The notes under the pieces were generated by a model. That model was given only the letters and a program-made list of their open reading frames with translations. It had not been told where the DNA came from and did no database searches. Of a DNA stretch of 64,000 nt, positions 33,240-41,767 are shown in pieces. The stretch is from positions 124,001 to 188,000 of the forward strand of contig NZ_JASLGT010000024.1 in NCBI RefSeq assembly GCF_030150205.1, in the 5' to 3' direction. Every line of letters begins with the position of its first letter. The stretch's first letter is position 1. This DNA is from Niabella sp. GTDB taxonomy: Bacteria > Bacteroidota > Bacteroidia > Chitinophagales > Chitinophagaceae. The position numbers and the translations under genes are program-made.

Positions 33240-33550
33240 TTCGAAGTAAATAAAACAACTTTATTTACCCTGCATTCAACACTTCGTATCGGTTAATAAA
33301 AAGTTAATTGACTACAGGCAACTAAAATAACAGTATTTTCTGAATTGAAACTTCTTTTTGTCAACATTTTTTTAAACTTTTTGATTTTTTCCATTGTTTG
33401 GGCTTTTATTTATACAATTTTCAACGATTTTTTCGTTCTCTTTTTATGCCTTGGGTATCCGGTATATTTTTCGCTGAAAGCCAGTGTTTACAGGCGTTTC
33501 AGCCCACAGGGCATATATTGAATATGATAGAACCTGTTATACATTGTGTG

Positions 33551-33579
33551 TTGAAGTGTATAAATGCGGCTTAACTTTG
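33551..33579 (+). promoter_or_regulatory. Promoter of small RNA unit 2
   Basis: TAACTTTG at 33572-33579 is a perfect -7 box. A TTG at 33551-33553, 18 bases before it, may serve as the -33 element. Confidence 0.55.
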
Positions 33580-33584
33580 TGTAA

Positions 33585-33708
33585 CAAATGAGGGGATAAG
33601 AAAAGTGAGACAAAAGCTGCAGGCAGCACACCAAAAGAGTTTTTTAAGTTTTTTCATATGGCAAGCAATCGTTAGAGGTCAGTCCGTTTCTACGGAAGGA
33701 CCTTTTTT
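33585..33708 (+). ncRNA. Candidate small RNA, unit 2 (with MASNR mini-ORF)
   Basis: A near-identical copy of unit 1 from the promoter to the terminator, differing at a few positions and by single-base insertions in A and T runs. The mini-ORF is at 33658-33675 and encodes the same five residues. Intergenic spacing to unit 1 (mini-ORF start to start) is 601 bases, so the two arose by duplication of a larger unit. Confidence 0.6.
33676..33708 (+). terminator. Rho-independent terminator of small RNA unit 2
   Basis: Same stem, internal loop, tetraloop and six-T tail as unit 1. Confidence 0.75.
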
Positions 33709-33784
33709 GTTTTCAGCACATATGCAGCAGGCACAATAAAAAAGCGAATTTATAAAATCCGCTTTTGTTCATTTTTGGCAAAGA

Positions 33785-33800
33785 CAATCGTTAGAGGTCA
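33785..33800 (+). repeat. Partial copy of the CAATCGTTAGAGGTCA motif
   Basis: Exact match to the conserved block of the small RNA units but without ATGGCAAG before it or a hairpin after it. It is preceded by an A/T-rich hairpin (AAAAGCGAAT / ATCCGCTTTT, about 33742-33765). Confidence 0.5.
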
Positions 33801-34038
33801 TAATAGTTTTGTTTCAATGGTTACTAGGCACTAAAATAAGGGATTCTCTTAACAATAAATTAACTAACAACTGTTTTTTTCAAAAATTGAAAATTTTTGC
33901 CCGGTTTATTAATTTATTTTTAATGCTGATTGTTAAGCATCAACGGTTTCCGAATTAAATTACAGTGTTCATTAAACATTTTGGTTAAGATCGGTTTCTG
34001 TAAAAATGACATTGTATTAAAATGGCATGAATTATGAC

Positions 34039-34046
34039 TATCTTTG
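34039..34046 (+). promoter_or_regulatory. -7 promoter box of small RNA unit 3 (TATCTTTG)
   Basis: Exact TAnnTTTG 29 bases before the mini-ORF of unit 3. The only -33 candidate (TTG 34012-34014) is slightly too far away. Confidence 0.5.
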
Positions 34047-34051
34047 TATCA

Positions 34052-34130
34052 GAAGTTATTCATTAACTTTTTCATATGGCAAGCAATCGTTAGAGGTCGG
34101 TCTGTTTCTACAGAAAGACCTTTTTTTTTT
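34052..34130 (+). ncRNA. Candidate small RNA, unit 3 (short form)
   Basis: About 79 bases. It keeps only the 3' module: TTTTTCATATGGCAAGCAAT, the MASNR ORF at 34076-34093, AGAGGTC and the terminator. The GTGAGACAAAAGCTG module of units 1 and 2 is missing. The hairpin carries a compensatory change, which argues that the RNA structure is under selection. Confidence 0.55.
34094..34130 (+). terminator. Rho-independent terminator of small RNA unit 3
   Basis: AGGTC/GACCT outer stem, GG/AA internal loop, TCTGT/ACAGA inner stem, TTCT loop, ten T. Relative to units 1 and 2 the inner C-G pair became T-A. Confidence 0.75.
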
Positions 34131-34132
34131 GT

Positions 34133-34175
34133 GTTAAAAGCTATGCGAGACTTGAAGTCTCGCATAGCTTTTAAC
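34133..34175. terminator. 20-bp perfect hairpin downstream of the lipoprotein gene
   Basis: Arms 34133-34152 and 34156-34175 are exact reverse complements with a 3-base loop. It stands directly after the T-run of small RNA unit 3 and 33 bases beyond the stop of the minus-strand lipoprotein gene. It probably separates the two convergent transcripts; no clear T-tract follows on the minus side. Confidence 0.65.
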
Positions 34176-34208
34176 TTTTAGTCGTTCAATTTTATATCAA
34201 ACCACTTT

Positions 34209-35300
34209 TTATTTTGTATTCATCTGCTGGATCAGCTGCAGCAGCTGCGCTTCTGAAACTTCCTGCAGGTTAAAAGTGATGCCCATAAAGTTCTTTCCGG
34301 CATCCTGGGCAATCGTCACATCCCGCATTTCTGCATAGAACTTACCGTTCACCGTGCTCATAGCCAGGAACGTTCCGGTGGCCCCGATGGGTATGCTGCT
34401 CTGATAGCTCAGCAATCCTTCTTTTCCGGCAATGGGGTTAAATATGGGGTTATACAATTTCACCAGGGTATTTACGCCTGAAACTTTAAAGAACAATTCG
34501 GTTGGATCCTGCCCGGAGTAGTTATTACCGGTTTTGATATTGAATTTATCGCCAAAGTATCCAAGCACCGTGGTCTTGGGAGCCGCCATATTGTAAAGCG
34601 CATCGCAGTTTCTCCAATCGCCCAGCTTATCCAGCGGAAAGTAGGTAGTGGCGGCATTGCCCGCACCAAAGGAACCAGGGATCTGCGTCCATTCCATTCC
34701 TTTTTTAATGGTATAGGTCCGGGTAATGGTGGTAAAAACATTCTCATGGTTGTAGCCGCTGTATTCCATGTTTACATTTATCGTTGTATCTCCATCCCAC
34801 ATCGGGATCTCGCGATTGGCACCATTGGCATTAGCACCGGCAATGGGCACCTGAACATTCGCAGGTTTTTGCTGGGGATTCAACGCCAGCTGCTGCCCGT
34901 TCTGTTCTGCAGTAACAAAAGCTTCACCAAAAGTTTCAAGTATCTGGCCCGCATCCGTTACCGGGGGCTTGTCTGCCAGGATCATTTCACTGGCTTTAAT
35001 AAAAACCCGGGCCGACACGGTTACATTACCAGTGGCCACGATGCCGCCCGGCTTTACAAATGCATTGGGTCCAAAAGTGATCTTGGTGCCATTTTGCAGG
35101 GTAACAGTGCTGCCGGCGGCCGCATCCACGGTAAATTTTTCAACAGCGGGCTCATGATCCTTAAAAAAACGGATCATCTTCTCTACATCTTTCTGATGCG
35201 CACTTTGCGGATCAATAGGGGTATTATCTTTTTTACAGGCATAAAACATCGTTGCTAATGATAGTACCATCAGGGCCTGGAGTAAACTATTCTTTTTCAT
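34209..35300 (-). CDS. Lipoprotein with a Bacteroidota surface beta-domain
   Basis: A 363-residue lipoprotein (signal KKNSLLQALMVLSLATMFYAC, Cys22). The segment GSTVTLQNGTKITFGPNAFV followed by GNVTVSARVFIKASEMI resembles a ZU5-like beta-sandwich found in many Bacteroidota surface proteins. The rest is beta-rich and ends in helix EVSEAQLLQLIQQMNTK. Function unknown; likely anchored in the outer membrane. ATG 35300 is chosen (MKK...); an ATG two codons upstream is possible. Confidence 0.65.
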   Translation of the reverse strand: MKKNSLLQALMVLSLATMFYACKKDNTPIDPQSAHQKDVEKMIRFFKDHEPAVEKFTVDAAAGSTVTLQNGTKITFGPNAFVKPGGIVATGNVTVSARVFIKASEMILADKPPVTDAGQILETFGEAFVTAEQNGQQLALNPQQKPANVQVPIAGANANGANREIPMWDGDTTINVNMEYSGYNHENVFTTITRTYTIKKGMEWTQIPGSFGAGNAATTYFPLDKLGDWRNCDALYNMAAPKTTVLGYFGDKFNIKTGNNYSGQDPTELFFKVSGVNTLVKLYNPIFNPIAGKEGLLSYQSSIPIGATGTFLAMSTVNGKFYAEMRDVTIAQDAGKNFMGITFNLQEVSEAQLLQLIQQMNTK

Positions 35301-35306
35301 AAACAT

Positions 35307-35523
35307 TGTTTTTAAATTTTAAAAAAAGGCTTCTAACGGTATATCAACAGCAGGAATGAATTGTTACCCGGGTATAGAAAAAATAATTCGCGGGCTATCA
35401 ATCTGACGGCTGCGGTGCAGGTACAAACCCTGACGTGCCCGGTTAGTGCACTTTCCAAAATGTAAGAGGAAATGGTCGATATAAGAAAAGGCCACTAATA
35501 AAGTAGCTGCATACGGGTATCTG
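35307..35523. other. 217-bp gap, nothing recognised
   Basis: AT-rich stretch near 35310-35330 could belong to the lipoprotein promoter, but no TAnnTTTG box is seen. No structure or coding frame is supported. Confidence 0.3.
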
Positions 35524-38241
35524 TTAAAGCAGTTTTTTATACCGGAAAACCATCGTGGTGATGAGCACCGTACCGGCAATAAACAACAGGGAAAGCATTA
35601 CCGTAGAAGATCGCTTTTTCCGGATCAGCAATGGGGTATCATTGCCCTGGTAAAAATAGGCAGCCCAGAACAAGGGGTTTTGCTCCGCGGCGGTCCGGTG
35701 GTTTTCAAGATAGGCGGCCCGCGCCTTTTTTAATGCCGATACGGGATCAGGGTCTGCCGCCAGTGCCTGGTAAAACTCCCGGATCAATTCGCCGGATGCC
35801 GCATCATCAATCTCCCACCGGGAGGATAATACACCGTCCACGCCCTTGCTTAGCAGGATGCGGCCCAGGCTCTGCATGCCTTCGCCCTGTTGCAGGATGC
35901 CCGCTCCGGTTTCACAGGCGGCCAGCACCACCAGGGGCGACCGCGTGGTGATGTATTGAAGCTCGCCCAGGTATAGTTTATTTTTCAGCACCAGGTAGGG
36001 CTGCTTCCCGGCAGGGTCGGCCACTGCATGCGAAGCCAGGTGAATGATATTACCGGTATTGAGTGCCGCCATAAAAGCGGAGTCGGAGGTACCGGCAGCG
36101 GCATACGGTTGCGTTATAAAATGCTTTTCCAGGAAGGATCGCTCTTTTACGGATTGCGGAAGTCCCGGAAATCCGAGGTGCGGTTTTTCAAAACTAAAAA
36201 CAGTTACCAGCCGCGGGTTATTGTTAACCGCACCGGCAAAGGCGTTCTGCAAAAAGGTAAAGCTATACCCGATGGAAGTGGTAGCCCCCCAGTATGCCGG
36301 CCTGCCCGGTATGGTACAAAGCGCCTCAAACGGAAGGTTATGCAATTCCCGGTCGGGCGAAATCAACACGGCGGATGCAGACCCGGTCAGCCAGGGGTTC
36401 CAGGTTTTCAGCAGTTGGGCAGCGGATATATAATACGCCCGGGGATCCTTATTAAAGGCGGTTGGGCCCGCATAAAAATACCTGCGCATAAAATCACCGA
36501 TCTCCTTTGTATGCGCTACAGTGGCTGTATCCAGCTTGTGCCGGAATAGGCCGTTTTGCACCTGGATGATATAAGAATAACTATCGCCCAGGTAATAACT
36601 AAGCAGGGTTTTATTCCGGCCGGCCGTTTGTACCCATTTGCGAAACACCTCATAAGAGGGTAATTTGAGCAGCGCCACGCTTTCCCGTTCTTTCAGGTTC
36701 AGCTCAAATTCCAGTTGCCGGATATTTTGCCGGATTTGTTGTTTGTAGGTTCCTTCCGGGGTTTCGGCCAAAAGCACATAAAGCGACCGTAACTGATCGA
36801 CCCATTTTTTATTGCTGGAAAGCAACGCATCCTGCTTCCAGCCGGCCGTTCTCCGCTGCTCATTGATCAGCATGCGGCCCTTGGACAATTCCGTTAGCCA
36901 AAGCGCTTTTAACAGGTATTCCGGATCCTGGTGCTGATCAAATAGCTGGTGGTACAACGCAATCGCCGTTTCCGAATATTTTTTATTAGCATAGGCCGCC
37001 GTACTGCTGTTGAGGGATGCCGGTAATAACTGCTCGGTATAATAATCGTTCAACACCGCCTTTTCGAACCATGGCGCCGCCGCCGGTGGATTTTTATACA
37101 ACAGTGCCGTAGCTACTCCAAAAAGTGCAGTGGTTACTTTAAAATCGGGGAACAGCCCATTCTCATTTCTCCTGAAGTACTGCAATGCCCGTTGATGCCA
37201 GGCAAGAGCGCTATCCGGCTGTTGCATCAGCAGGTAGGCATTACCGGTTTCAATGGCCGTTTCCACCTTTAATTCGATATTGTCTGCGGCTACCTGCTTC
37301 CGGATCTTTTCAAGATAATACAGCGATTCCCGGTGTTTCCCGGAGAGGTTCAGTATACGCGCCCGGGCTAAAAACGTGGTTTGTAACGCGGCGGGCACAC
37401 CTGTAAGTTGCCGGCCCAACTGCAATGCCTGCTGATTCCAGATACCGGCACTATCGGTGTTGCCCGCCTCAAGATATGCTTCCGCCTTTAAATTATACAG
37501 TGGCAGGGCATCAGCACTTCCCGGCCTGGCGCTCCGAAGGCCCAGGGCGATCGTATTGCGGAGCGCCGCAGCATCATGCATACGGAAATAGGTGGTGGCC
37601 AGGTTTAAATACAACCCGGGGATGATGGCGTTCCGGTGCGCAGCCATCGCCGCATCAATAGCCCGCTGCTGTATATAAACCGCTTTAGAAAAATCACCCA
37701 CCCGGGTGTAATTATTTCCTAATGGTTTAGCAATATATTCCTCAAAATCCATCGCCTGCTTTAGTTCCGGATCCTGTTTATAGCGCTCATAAAAAGCATA
37801 GGCCTGCTCGTACCAGGCAATGGAGGCCGGAACCTGCCGCTGCGTCAGCAAATGCCAGCCGGTATTGATAAAGAACTGAAAACAGGCCAGCTGCTCTGCC
37901 CGGGTACGGGGCGGCCTCCACAATGCTTTTTTCAGGAATGCTTCCCGGTTAACAGCCAGCCCCGGATCTGCATCCAGCTGATCAAAAAGAAAATCGGTCC
38001 AGGCTTCCAGCGAATCTTTCTGCTTCAGCTGCCGGTACCGGCTTTCCAGCGCATCTTCAGGAGGAACCCCAGAAAAAAAGAGTATCATTGTCACAGCCAG
38101 AAACAGAACCTGCAGGCATCCAAGGCCCTTTCTTTTACACCAGGTGACGATGCCCTGGTTATTCGCCGCCGCAACTCCCGGCACGGCAGGATTGCGGAGC
38201 ACCATATGCCCCCCGGACTTTTGTTTACTTAGAACCGCCAT
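35524..38241 (-). CDS. Membrane-anchored TPR-CHAT caspase-like protease
   Basis: A 905-residue protein. A hydrophobic segment at about 43-60 follows basic residues (CKRKG). TPR-like helical repeats span roughly 90-470. The CHAT domain occupies about 540-865, with catalytic His738 in LASHAVAD and Cys776 in LAACETGAG. A second hydrophobic segment (about 880-898) precedes RYKKLL. Charge distribution suggests that TPR and CHAT parts face the periplasm (inference). CHAT proteases are activated caspase-like enzymes; in type III-E CRISPR a TPR-CHAT enzyme frees a sigma factor by cleaving its partner. The first bases overlap the upstream PKD/barrel gene by 13, so both are co-translated. ATG 38205 is an alternative start. 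Confidence 0.88.
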   Translation of the reverse strand: MAVLSKQKSGGHMVLRNPAVPGVAAANNQGIVTWCKRKGLGCLQVLFLAVTMILFFSGVPPEDALESRYRQLKQKDSLEAWTDFLFDQLDADPGLAVNREAFLKKALWRPPRTRAEQLACFQFFINTGWHLLTQRQVPASIAWYEQAYAFYERYKQDPELKQAMDFEEYIAKPLGNNYTRVGDFSKAVYIQQRAIDAAMAAHRNAIIPGLYLNLATTYFRMHDAAALRNTIALGLRSARPGSADALPLYNLKAEAYLEAGNTDSAGIWNQQALQLGRQLTGVPAALQTTFLARARILNLSGKHRESLYYLEKIRKQVAADNIELKVETAIETGNAYLLMQQPDSALAWHQRALQYFRRNENGLFPDFKVTTALFGVATALLYKNPPAAAPWFEKAVLNDYYTEQLLPASLNSSTAAYANKKYSETAIALYHQLFDQHQDPEYLLKALWLTELSKGRMLINEQRRTAGWKQDALLSSNKKWVDQLRSLYVLLAETPEGTYKQQIRQNIRQLEFELNLKERESVALLKLPSYEVFRKWVQTAGRNKTLLSYYLGDSYSYIIQVQNGLFRHKLDTATVAHTKEIGDFMRRYFYAGPTAFNKDPRAYYISAAQLLKTWNPWLTGSASAVLISPDRELHNLPFEALCTIPGRPAYWGATTSIGYSFTFLQNAFAGAVNNNPRLVTVFSFEKPHLGFPGLPQSVKERSFLEKHFITQPYAAAGTSDSAFMAALNTGNIIHLASHAVADPAGKQPYLVLKNKLYLGELQYITTRSPLVVLAACETGAGILQQGEGMQSLGRILLSKGVDGVLSSRWEIDDAASGELIREFYQALAADPDPVSALKKARAAYLENHRTAAEQNPLFWAAYFYQGNDTPLLIRKKRSSTVMLSLLFIAGTVLITTMVFRYKKLL

Positions 38242-40220
38242 CCTGCGTAAAAGAAGGTATACCCATTCTTTTTTTCGTTATAATAATACCGGATACCCAG
38301 CTGTGGTCCCAGCTTTACTTTCCCCAACTGTATATCAATAAAGGGTTGTATGCGTACACCGGAAAAAGCCTTTACTTTTTCGGAAAGCGGCTGCTGATAG
38401 ATTTGTCCGGCCACTCCATTGGCGGATACGCCGTAGTAGGTTAGGTCCGATTCTGTTTGACCGCCCAGGTCAGCCGTAACGCTGATACCCGCACCCGCTG
38501 AAAAATAATTTCCAAAATTATGGCGCAGTTGAAGAGGAATGAGCTTTATCTGGGAAACCGTATGCGCTACAGAAGAGTCTATTTTATTATAGGGTACTTC
38601 TTTTCTTCCGTCGATGGATATGAAACCATCCCGGTTAACGGTATAATTTCCCCCGCTGGTTTTAAGTCCATGTTTATAATACAGCTCAAACTGGAAAAAA
38701 GGGCGATAGGGCGCCAATGGCGCGATGCCCACACCTGTTACGATTCCATCGCTTACCATTCCTTTTCCCGAAGCTTTTTCAAAACCCGCCATTACGATCG
38801 GCGAGAGGCTCTTTTTAAACCGGCCCGTAGCGCTGTTGGTGAGTATGGGCTCATTCCTATCAAAATAAATAGCCGTACGAGCCTTAAAGGGCACAGGATC
38901 CAGTTTTTTCTTTGTTACGATGGAAAATTCCATAAACCCCTTGGTGCTGTCTTTATCATCAACACCTTTCTGATTGGTTCCGGGCAGGTAAACCCCATGA
39001 AGCGTAAACAACAGACCGCTTTCTTTCTTTTCCAGCTCCCAGCAGCCCCGCTTCTCCGCGCCTGCCTGGCAGGGAGCACAAAATGGTGACAGATCTTTGA
39101 TCTGTACGGTTTGCGGATCGAGGGCCCCGGGTGTTGTAACATCCAGCGCAATCTTACGCGCAGGTCCCTTACCCGTATTCTGAAAACGGATCTTATACGT
39201 TAGTTCTTTATGCCTGCTTAAAAAACGGTAGCTTAGCCGCCCACCCTTTAAATTCATTTTATTCGGATCGTGCGAATTTACCACGGGTATATTCAGCCGG
39301 TGCAATACCGGGTTTCCCTTTTTAGGAACGTACACACCGGTAACGGTTACAGTAGCATTGGTGTCCTTGATCATCTCGGGGGTTACCTTTAACTCGGCAA
39401 GGGCAAAATGCGCTGCCCCGGGGGCGGTATTTCCCAGGTCGATCATAAAGCTGTTCTTATACAGCATCATAGTATTTAAAAACGTAGCAGTGGCTTCGGC
39501 GTAATTCTGTATTTTAACCACAGATGAAGGCGGGCTGCCGCTTTCGGTAATTTTCAGTTGCTTTCCCGGTTCCAGTCCGGCCATTAGTGCAGCCGGCCCG
39601 CTAACCAGGCTGTCACCGCTGTTAAAAAAACGAAAGCCCTTATTGTCACCGGCATTTTCAAAACAGGTTTGTCCGAAGATCTTTTCGTTCAAAAACAGGT
39701 ACAGCTTTCCCTGGTCATCTTCTGTACCGGTATTCTTCCAGCCGGCCAGCAATACCATGGTATCATTGGGTTTGGCCATACAGTTATACTTCAGTTCAAA
39801 AACACCATTAGCCTTAAAAAAATCCTTTTCAGCGGTTGAAACAGAGGCTACATTATCGTTATTGGCTTTTCCGGAAACCTTTAATTTCTTCCGTTCCGGT
39901 TTTTTACCATCGTCATAGTTATTTACGGCATACAGGTATACATCATAATCCTTTGCCGTTGTATAGCGGTGCTCCGGTGCCGCTTCGGTACTAAAATGGC
40001 CATCGCCAAAATCCCATAAATGGGTATAAAAAGGCTCAGGAGCGCCGGGGATCTGCGTAAGGGCGGGCAACAGCGCCGAAAAACGAAGGCCACCACTGTC
40101 CGGAACGGCCTGTATGGAACTATCTGCCGGCGGGGCTTTTCCCACCTGGGCATGTGCTGTAAATCCGGCAAATAATAACCCCGTTAAAAAAAGTACTGGC
40201 CTTGATTTTAATTGTCCCAT
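38229..40220 (-). CDS. PKD-domain surface protein with C-terminal beta-barrel
   Basis: A 663-residue exported protein (signal GQLKSRPVLFLTGLLFAGFTAHAQ). A PKD domain at about 65-115 has THLWDFGDGHFSTE. The middle (about 120-460) has beta-sandwich segments, including NSHDPNKMNLKGGRLSY and LTYKIRFQNTGKGPARKI, typical of DUF11/DUF7619-type domains. The last 180 residues look like an eight-strand outer-membrane barrel ending in FYAGWRF. This would place the PKD/DUF11 part on the cell surface, anchored by the barrel. It heads an operon with the CHAT protease and is divergent from an ECF sigma gene. Confidence 0.7.
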   Translation of the reverse strand: MGQLKSRPVLFLTGLLFAGFTAHAQVGKAPPADSSIQAVPDSGGLRFSALLPALTQIPGAPEPFYTHLWDFGDGHFSTEAAPEHRYTTAKDYDVYLYAVNNYDDGKKPERKKLKVSGKANNDNVASVSTAEKDFFKANGVFELKYNCMAKPNDTMVLLAGWKNTGTEDDQGKLYLFLNEKIFGQTCFENAGDNKGFRFFNSGDSLVSGPAALMAGLEPGKQLKITESGSPPSSVVKIQNYAEATATFLNTMMLYKNSFMIDLGNTAPGAAHFALAELKVTPEMIKDTNATVTVTGVYVPKKGNPVLHRLNIPVVNSHDPNKMNLKGGRLSYRFLSRHKELTYKIRFQNTGKGPARKIALDVTTPGALDPQTVQIKDLSPFCAPCQAGAEKRGCWELEKKESGLLFTLHGVYLPGTNQKGVDDKDSTKGFMEFSIVTKKKLDPVPFKARTAIYFDRNEPILTNSATGRFKKSLSPIVMAGFEKASGKGMVSDGIVTGVGIAPLAPYRPFFQFELYYKHGLKTSGGNYTVNRDGFISIDGRKEVPYNKIDSSVAHTVSQIKLIPLQLRHNFGNYFSAGAGISVTADLGGQTESDLTYYGVSANGVAGQIYQQPLSEKVKAFSGVRIQPFIDIQLGKVKLGPQLGIRYYYNEKKNGYTFFYAGWRF

Positions 40221-40339
40221 ATGCGCAGATCAGCCGATTGCAAAAATTGTTACCTGAAAAATGCGGGCGTATCCCGTTGCCAGACCCTTGTTGTTGGTTT
40301 ATAAGGCAAGGCAACACGTACTGCAGGAATTGTACCCGC

Positions 40340-40351
40340 ATAACATGTTAT
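40340..40351. promoter_or_regulatory. Perfect 12-bp palindrome in the divergent sigma/PKD promoter region
   Basis: ATAACATGTTAT lies in the 248-bp region between the PKD-protein and sigma-factor genes. A palindrome of this kind can bind a dimeric regulator, but no partner is visible. No other strong signal was found in this gap. Confidence 0.3.
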
Positions 40352-40468
40352 ACATCCAAAATGTTCTCTATGGTAAATATATTCAATATTTTTGAGATTC
40401 AGGAGCGGGTACCGCGGAGGTATTCCTGCTGCTGCAGGTATTTTTTATTCTATTTAATTTTTATAAGA

Positions 40469-41029
40469 TTGCATACAGACCAACGATATATTGAAGCATT
40501 ACGGAATAATGATTCGGTGCTGCTTTCAGAGATCTACCGCAAATATGCCCCCTCTATTACGGCCTACCTGAAATCAAAAGGAGCAGATACCGAAGAATGC
40601 GGGGACGTTTTCCAGGAATCGCTGATCGATATTTTTAAGCTGGCGGCAGATGGAAAATTTGTGCTCACCTGTCCGTTTGAAGCATTTCTTTTATTGGTAT
40701 GCAAACGAAAATGGATCAACCTGCTAAAGAAAAAATCCAGGTCGGGGGTAACAAAAAGCCTGGATGATGGATATGCATACCTGAAGGACAATGCAGACGC
40801 AGAAGCATCGGCACATGCCCAGCAACTGGAGCAGGAAGCGCTGGTAATGGAACTGCTGGAACAGCTCAGCGAACGTTGCAGGGAAATCATCCGGGCATCG
40901 TACCTCAGCGATTCGCAGCAAAAACTGGCAGTGCAACTGGGCGTAAGCTATGCCTACCTGCGGAAAAAGAAATCCATCTGCATGTCTGAATTAATTGAAT
41001 TAGTCAATCACAACCGTTATCACCCATGA
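40469..41029 (+). CDS. ECF-type RNA polymerase sigma factor
   Basis: With a TTG start at 40469 the protein has 186 residues, the usual ECF size. Region 2 contains YRKYAPSITAYL and DVFQESLIDIFK. Region 4 contains LSERCREIIRASYLSD followed by the helix-turn-helix KLAVQLGVSYAYLRKKKS. Longer in-frame starts (to 40202) would add non-homologous residues. The TGA overlaps the ATG of the anti-sigma-like gene (ATGA), the usual arrangement of sigma/anti-sigma pairs. Confidence 0.88.
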   Translation: MHTDQRYIEALRNNDSVLLSEIYRKYAPSITAYLKSKGADTEECGDVFQESLIDIFKLAADGKFVLTCPFEAFLLLVCKRKWINLLKKKSRSGVTKSLDDGYAYLKDNADAEASAHAQQLEQEALVMELLEQLSERCREIIRASYLSDSQQKLAVQLGVSYAYLRKKKSICMSELIELVNHNRYHP

Positions 41030-41742
41030 ATCTTTACGAACAGATAGAAGCTTATATTTCAGACGCCCTGTCTCCGGAAGAACGCGCTGATTTTGAGCGT
41101 CAGCTGGCACAGGATCCCCAGGTAAAAAAGGCCTATGAAGACTGGCTTTATACGGAAGCCGTTGTGCAAAAACATGAAGCTGCAGCTGCTGGAGCGGCGC
41201 AGTTAAAAGCCACACTTGAACCGCTTACCCGGGAACATTTCAGCGAAAGATCCGCTGCTATACCCCGTACCGGCCGTATACGCAAACTGGTATTTGCAGC
41301 GGTAGCTGTAGCCGCGGTGCTGTTGTTATTTGTATTTACTCCGGCCAGTGTAGACCGCTATCCTATAACACCCATGCCCAATGTAGTAGTGAGAGGCGCT
41401 GCCGATCATGGTAAGGAGGGCGGTCAGTTATTTAATGACCAGCAATACCAGCAGGCCCTGCCGCATTTAAAGGCGGCAGCGGAAGGTAACCCGGAGGATG
41501 TGATGGCCGCCTTTTATTATGGAATTTGCCTGCTAAAAACGGATCAGCCCGGAATGGCGCTGCCCGTTTTTGAAAAACTGTTACAAAGCAGTTCTGCTTA
41601 CCAGGAAGACAGTTATTTCTTTGCAGCCTTATGTGCCTATAAGACCGGGAGCCAGGAACTGGCTAAAAAATATGCCACCGCTGTTCCATCCAACAATTTG
41701 TATCATAAAAATGCAGTGCGGCTCTTAAAGAAACTGGATTAA
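41026..41742 (+). CDS. Anti-sigma-like membrane protein with periplasmic TPR domain
   Basis: A 238-residue single-pass protein. Residues 1-85 are a cytoplasmic helical region starting NLYEQIEAYISDALSPEERA, like the N-termini of Bacteroidota anti-sigma factors. A membrane helix spans about 86-105 (KLVFAAVAVAAVLLLFVF). The periplasmic part has TPR-like repeats (GQLFNDQQYQQALPHLKAAA, DVMAAFYYGICLLKTDQP). It overlaps the sigma gene by four bases. TPRs on both this protein and the divergent CHAT protease could allow contact; cleavage by CHAT is inference. Confidence 0.75.
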   Translation: MNLYEQIEAYISDALSPEERADFERQLAQDPQVKKAYEDWLYTEAVVQKHEAAAAGAAQLKATLEPLTREHFSERSAAIPRTGRIRKLVFAAVAVAAVLLLFVFTPASVDRYPITPMPNVVVRGAADHGKEGGQLFNDQQYQQALPHLKAAAEGNPEDVMAAFYYGICLLKTDQPGMALPVFEKLLQSSSAYQEDSYFFAALCAYKTGSQELAKKYATAVPSNNLYHKNAVRLLKKLD

Positions 41743-41767
41743 AGCGAATCCGCGCGGGAAGTGCGGC

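Noticed and set aside
33057..34130. CRISPR array
   Set aside because: Repeat spacing is hundreds of bases and irregular, each unit has its own promoter and terminator, and no cas gene is present.
36028..36549. Plus-strand frames within the CHAT gene
   Set aside because: They are shadows of a well-supported coding sequence with intact catalytic motifs on the minus strand.
40202..40468. 89-codon N-terminal extension of the ECF sigma factor
   Set aside because: The sequence is Cys-rich and unlike sigma region 1, and it covers the divergent promoter region. The normal ECF length starts at TTG 40469.
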